In this document: piece after piece, positions 59,618 through 64,000 of the stretch
How positions within the stretch are numbered: the stretch's first letter is position 1
Layout: the number at the start of each line of letters is the position of its first letter
Program-made: the position numbers and the translations under genes
Assembly: GCA_003254905.1 (NCBI GenBank)
Contig: QANU01005145.1
Location: 228,239-292,238, forward strand
Direction of reading: 5' to 3'
Source: Nissolia schottii
Taxonomy: Eukaryota; Streptophyta; Magnoliopsida; Fabales; Fabaceae
DNA: 64,000 nucleotides
The notes under the pieces: generated by a model
Seen by the model: only the letters and a program-made list of their open reading frames with translations
What the model was told of the DNA's origin: nothing
Database searches by the model: none

Positions 59618-60459
59618 CTTTTTTTCATTTTTATTTAAAAAACGATTTTCATTAACAAAGAGAAAGAATAATACAAACAGAAGGGAAGACTCGAAATCCT
59701 CATTACATAACCAACAACTAATAAAGAGAAGGTCAAAAGATCAAGGCTTCTCTCAACATATCTAAATGGGAACCTCTCTAAAAAGATCATGTTGTTTACA
59801 CCAAGTAGAAGCCAACCTCCTAATCCAATCCCACAGAACTTGCTTGTCTAAGAGCCTACTATTAAAGATACAAGAGTTATGCTCTAACCAAATACATAAA
59901 ACTATAGCAAAGATGAGATTTGTCTTCCTTCCTCCTCTTGAAGCCAACCAAACTAATCACCAAAATTTGATCCAAAGTTCTAGGTCACACCAACACTCAC
60001 CAGATATTCTAAACAATCAATGGGAAAAAAAGAAAAGGAAGAAAGGGATAAATGATTAAGCCGTAACACAATGTTAAAAAAGAAAGGGGTAAAGGATCTT
60101 CTTTTATCACGCATCTCAACTACAAAACCCCATTAACAATCACTGAAAAAGAGCTAGTATCAAGAACACTTCAAATCCAATTTCTCCATCTAGTACCAAA
60201 CCCTTTTCTCTCCAACACCTTGCCAAATAACTTCAAGTTACCTTGTCATAAGCCTTCCCAAAATTCAACTTGAAGACAAGACATTCCTTTGACCTTTTCT
60301 TGAAATCATCAACCACTTTATTAGCCACCAAAACAGCATCTAATATATGTCTTCCTTCAGCGAAAGCACTTTGATTCTCTAAAAATAGTATCTCCAATAA
60401 TCTTATTGGGACCAGTAGAAGGGATCTTGGCAATGATTTTATACAAATTAGTGACAAGC
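59618..60459 (-). pseudogene. Deleted non-LTR retrotransposon (LINE) inserted in the Copia remnant
   Basis: On the minus strand 60459-60233 encodes a reverse transcriptase segment (ENQSAFAEGRHILDAVLVAN, then KLNFGKAYDKV, the motif A region), and 59947-59762 encodes a C-terminal piece (IWLEHNSCIFNSR), as in plant L1-type LINEs. The middle of the RT is missing. A T-rich run at 59618-59637 is the poly(A) end of the minus-strand element and abuts the interrupted Copia frame. The Gypsy LTR starts at 60460 inside or beside the RT segment. Confidence 0.75.
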
Positions 60460-60884
60460 TGTTACGCACCCTCCTGATACTCCTAGGGTGGATCCAGCTA
60501 AATCAGGAAAGAAAATCCTTCCTTTTCCTTTAGTTTATTCTAGAAGATTAAGTAGAATAAGAAAGGAATAAATCTGTTAGGATATTATAACAGATTAGGA
60601 GCTGATTTGATAATCAAATCAGAGAAGCATCAATTTAGGAAATAAATAGCCACCTGATTCCCTTCTATTTATAAAGGGAAACCGAGGAAGGCTAGGGAAT
60701 TTATTGAGAAATTGGACTTAGGATAAGGACGTCAAAGGGAACCTTTAATCCCAGAATTATTTTATCTTTCAGCATTCTATTTTGTACCTAATAAACCACG
60801 GAATTCCCCTCTGGAATTACTGGTTTCATCAATAAAATTCAGCAAGCAATTCAGCTCACAGTTTCATAGATACCAGTTGTTACA
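60460..60884 (+). mobile_element. 5' LTR of a Ty3/Gypsy retrotransposon
   Basis: It begins TGTTACGCACCC and ends CCAGTTGTTACA (425 bp). A TATA-like TATTTATAAAGG near 60667 and an AATAAA near 60832 are plausible promoter and poly(A) elements. The five bases before it are CAAGC. Its 3' LTR would lie past position 64000. Confidence 0.88.
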
Positions 60885-60886
60885 AC

Positions 60887-60898
60887 TGGTATCAGAGC
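60887..60898 (+). other. Primer-binding site, tRNA-Met type
   Basis: TGGTATCAGAGC, two bases after the 5' LTR, matches the 3' end complement of initiator tRNA-Met. Confidence 0.9.
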
Positions 60899-60919
60899 AT
60901 CGATCCCTAGGAGACTTGT

Positions 60920-61880
60920 ATGGTTTCCACACGCGCAGTCATGGAGTCTAGGGTGGACGTGTTGGAACGACAGATGGCAGAGATGCGGACGAACCTGGAA
61001 GTAGTGAGGGAGACCTAGGAGGAAATGCGGGAATCGCAGACCGCGATGAAGGAGACGCAGACAAACACGATGGCTCTGCTGCAGCAAATTATGGATAGGC
61101 TGCCTCCACGGCAGACCGAAGGTAATCAGGAGGAAGAAGGGCGGGGCTCGAGAGGCTAGGGAGAAGGGGAAAGGAATGACAGAGAAGAACCAGAACCAAG
61201 GAGGTTTGAATCCAACCGGAAGCTGGACGTTCCAGTTTTTTTCCGGCGAAGGAGCCTCGGAATGGATTGTGAAGATGGAAAGATATTTTAAGGTCACACA
61301 GACGGCTTTACAGGATAAATTGGACATAGTCACACTAGCCTTAGAGGGTGAGGCACTCACATGGATGGAGTGGTGGGAGGAGCACACGCCATTCTTACAT
61401 TGGGATAGGTTCAGGGAGGATTTGCTAAAAAGGTTTCAACCAAGGGCTGCCCTTAACCCCTTAGCACAGTTAATGGAAGTCAGGCAGGTGGAGGATGTGG
61501 CGAGATACCGACGAGAGTTTGAAGCTGCGGCTAGGTCCCACAAAAGCCTAGGTAGCGAAGCTTTAATGTGTATATTCGCCAACGGATTGAGGAAGGAGAT
61601 ACAGGCTGAATTAGAGGTGGCTAGGTTCACCAATTTACCGGCATTGACGGATAGGGCCATGGCAATTGAATGGCGGAATCAAGCTTGGAAGGAATCCGGA
61701 ATAAACCCCGGAATCAGGAGAAGGGAGGTTATTTTCAGATATGGGAGCTCGGGCGGAGGGCCTTCTGCAGGGTCCATCTACTCGAAGCTAGCAGGGACCA
61801 CCAGCCCCCTGACCACCGAGCAGGAGCACGAACAGAATGAGGGCACCCGGCCAGCCAGAAGACCACTGAGTCCTTGGTAG
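60920..61880 (+). pseudogene. Gypsy gag, interrupted
   Basis: The gag start (MVSTRAVMESRVDVLERQMA) meets in-frame TAG codons at 61016 and 61157. The reading then shifts by one frame near 61240, after the KLDVPVF block, into the long frame ending at 61880. That frame carries the capsid-like region: ASEWIVKMERYFKV, ALTWMEWWEEHTPFLHWDRF, LLKRFQP, VARYRREFEAAARS and a FANGLRKEIQAEL block. A second shift near 61870 returns to the original frame for the zinc knuckle and pol. This copy cannot make an intact Gag. Confidence 0.88.
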
Positions 61881-64000
61881 GGAACAGACCAGTTACGAGC
61901 GGAGGAGGCAGCCCAGCCCATGGCCCAACCCCCAGGTGCTTGTCGAATGAGGAGTGGGCCGAATGTCAGAGGAAAGGCCTCTGTTTTCGATGCGGTGAGA
62001 AATGGGGCGTCGATCACAGGTGCACGATGAAGCACTTCCAGATTTTGCTGTTAGAGGAAGAAGAGGAGGAAGGAACCGAACCAGATGCAGTTTTTCAGGG
62101 GGAGGACCAGACGCAAGCTACAGAAGGACCAGAATTACAACTCTCATCCTACAATTATTGGGGACTAACATCCCACAACACTTTCAAGGTTATGGGAGAG
62201 ATTCACGGACACAAGGTGGTGGTGCTCATTGATTCCGGAGCTTCAGCCAACTTCCTCGCCACCGAGGTAGTTAAGAGGTTGGCGCTACCTACCAAAAGGG
62301 TCCGCGAGTTTCAGGTGGAAGTGGGGAATGGCACCAAGGAATGGGGCAATGAAGGATGTAAATCAGTCCCCTTGACCATTCAGGGAGTAAAAATCATCCA
62401 GGATTTTTACATCATGCAACTGGGTTGTTCAGAGGTTGTTTTAGGAGCAGGGTGGCTAGCTAGCTTAGGAGAATTTGTGGGAAATTACAAGAAACTGACC
62501 TTGACCTGGGGACTCGAAGGGGAGAGGAAATTTTTGCAAGGGAACCCATCGTTAAACCGCAGCAAGGCTACTTGGAAGAACACCCTTCATGCCCTTCGAC
62601 ACCAAGGAGAAGGCTATGTCATTACCTCATATTCCATGGCCACCGAAGAAGCAGAAGCAGCGGAGATTTCAGATGACACCGCACACTACCTCCAGGGATT
62701 TCAGGATTTATTCCAGCAGCCTGAAGAACTACCGCCCCAACACCAGAATGACCATGCCATACTCCTCAAGGAAGGTTCAGCCATTCCGCGAATCAGGCCT
62801 TATCGCTACCCTCACTATCAAAAGGCAGAAATAGAAAAAATTGTGGAGGAGATGCTTCAGTCAGGGATAGTTCGGCCAAGCACAAGCCCTTTTGCTAGTC
62901 CGGTGATTTAGTTCAAGAAAAAAGACGGCGGATGGCAATTCTGTGTCGATTATAGAGCCCTCAACCGAGAGACTATAACTGACAGGTTTCCAATCCCAGT
63001 GATTGATGAGTTATTGGATGAGATAGGAGGGGTCACCGTATTCAGCAAATTAGATCTCAAATCGGGCTATCATCAAATCAGAATGCGAGAGGAGGATATT
63101 CATAAAACAGCGTTCTGGACCCACGAGGGACACTATGAATTTCTGGTCATGCCCTTTGCCCTAACCAACGGCCCTTCCACTTTTCAAGCGCTCATGAACC
63201 AACTGTTGAAGCCATTTCTAAGGAAGTTCGTTTTCGTCTTTTTCGACGACATCCTCATTTACAGTCACCATTTACCGCAGCATTGGGAGCACCTCCAACA
63301 GGTATTTGAAGTACTTGGACAACATCAGCTTTTCCTTAATAAAAAGAAATGCAGGTTCGCGCAGCCGCAGATTGAGTACCTTGGACACCTGATATCAAGT
63401 GAAGGAGTAGCAGCAGACCCTAAGAAGGTTCAGGATATGTTGGATTGGCCCATTCCCAAGGACCTCAAGGCCTTACGTGACTTTCTAGGACTAACAGGAT
63501 ACTATAGGCGCTTCGTGAAGAACTATGGCCGGATAGCATGGCCCCTCACTCAGCTTTTGAAGAAAGACCAATTTCATTGGAGTGAAGAAGCCCGCGCAAC
63601 CTTTGAAGCTTTGAAAACAACCATGACAACAGTGCCGGTATTAGCAATTCCATCATTTTCCAAACCATTTGCGGTAGAGACTGATGCATCAGGCAAAGGG
63701 ATAGGCGCGGTATTAATGCAGGATGGTCGACCCGTAGCATACATGAGCCAGAAAATTTCAGAGAGAGCCCAATCCAAATCGGTTCATGAGAGAGAATTGA
63801 TGGCCATGGTGCTTGCCATCCAAAAGTGGCGACATTACCTCCTTGGTAACCGCTTCACGGTGTTCACCGATCAAAAGAGTTTAAAGTTCCTGCTCGACCA
63901 GCGAATAGGAGGTGAAGAACAACAGAAATGGATGGCAAAACTCCTGGGATTCGACTTTGAGATTCGTTACAAAGCAAGGAAGGACAACCGCGTGGCAGAT
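61874..64000 (+). pseudogene. Gypsy gag end and pol: zinc knuckle, protease, RT, RNase H (incomplete)
   Basis: The order is a CCHC-type knuckle CFRCGEKWGVDHRC, an acidic linker, aspartic protease LIDSGASANFLA, an RT lead-in RPYRYPHYQKAEIEKIVEEM, and RT. A TAG at 62909 replaces a sense codon just before KKKDGG. RT continues with [27 protein letters not shown], the catalytic [10 protein letters not shown], and [13 protein letters not shown]. RNase H follows ([17 protein letters not shown], then [13 protein letters not shown], and [12 protein letters not shown]). The frame is open from 62912 to the window end, where integrase and the 3' LTR are cut off. Domain order with integrase expected after RNase H is Ty3/Gypsy type. 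The stop codons and frameshifts make this copy non-autonomous unless suppressed. Confidence 0.93.

Noticed and set aside
60851..61387. 178-codon minus-strand frame
   Set aside because: Antisense to gag and overlapping the PBS of the Gypsy element.

Overview
The window is nuclear DNA from a dicot plant, most likely a papilionoid legume. The protein families, the GT-AG intron-split genes and the AT-rich intergenic DNA full of LTR elements, MITEs and SINEs point to a plant. The legume assignment is an inference from the style of the repeats. Only three host genes look intact or nearly so; most other short open frames are chance frames or transposon debris.

Layout. 1-12.2 kb: repeats (GA-rich leader-like DNA, a Copia LTR, a MITE, a 2.9 kb inverted array of a large LTR family, and a 2,918-bp solo LTR with a perfect 5-bp target duplication). 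12.25-15.23 kb (+): a six-exon FSH1-type serine hydrolase, 267 aa. 15.61-21.57 kb (-): a complete 12-exon COP9 signalosome subunit 2 (CSN2), 439 aa, convergent with the hydrolase; an 85-N assembly gap lies in one intron. 21.6-33.2 kb: repeat-rich, with a 224-bp tandem repeat, a SINE with a 17-bp duplication, an LTR-type terminus, and an inverted-repeat element that has trapped the 5' end of a TGA-type bZIP gene. 33.24-39.64 kb (+): a plant protein of 698 aa with a C-terminal kinase-like domain that lacks the DFG aspartate. Its start lies in a 7-nt coding exon, followed by a 4.3-kb intron that carries a Mutator-type MITE.

42.8-50.4 kb: debris of a receptor kinase, a hAT transposase and a plant-mobile-domain gene, plus a second SINE with a 16-bp duplication. 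50.4-56.5 kb: deleted and non-autonomous LTR elements. 57.1-57.75 kb (-): two exons of an armadillo-repeat protein, truncated on both sides within the window. 58.4-64.0 kb: a nest in which a LINE sits in a Copia remnant and a Ty3/Gypsy element sits against the LINE; the Gypsy copy has several stops and frameshifts and runs off the right end.

The three host genes have no evident shared pathway. CSN2 belongs to the CSN deneddylase that controls cullin-RING ubiquitin ligases, while the hydrolase and the pseudokinase-like protein have no established role that I can state. No new defence, CRISPR-like or operon-like system was found. The most unusual structures are the gene-capturing inverted repeat, the MITE with three copies of its target duplication, and the predicted pseudokinase.
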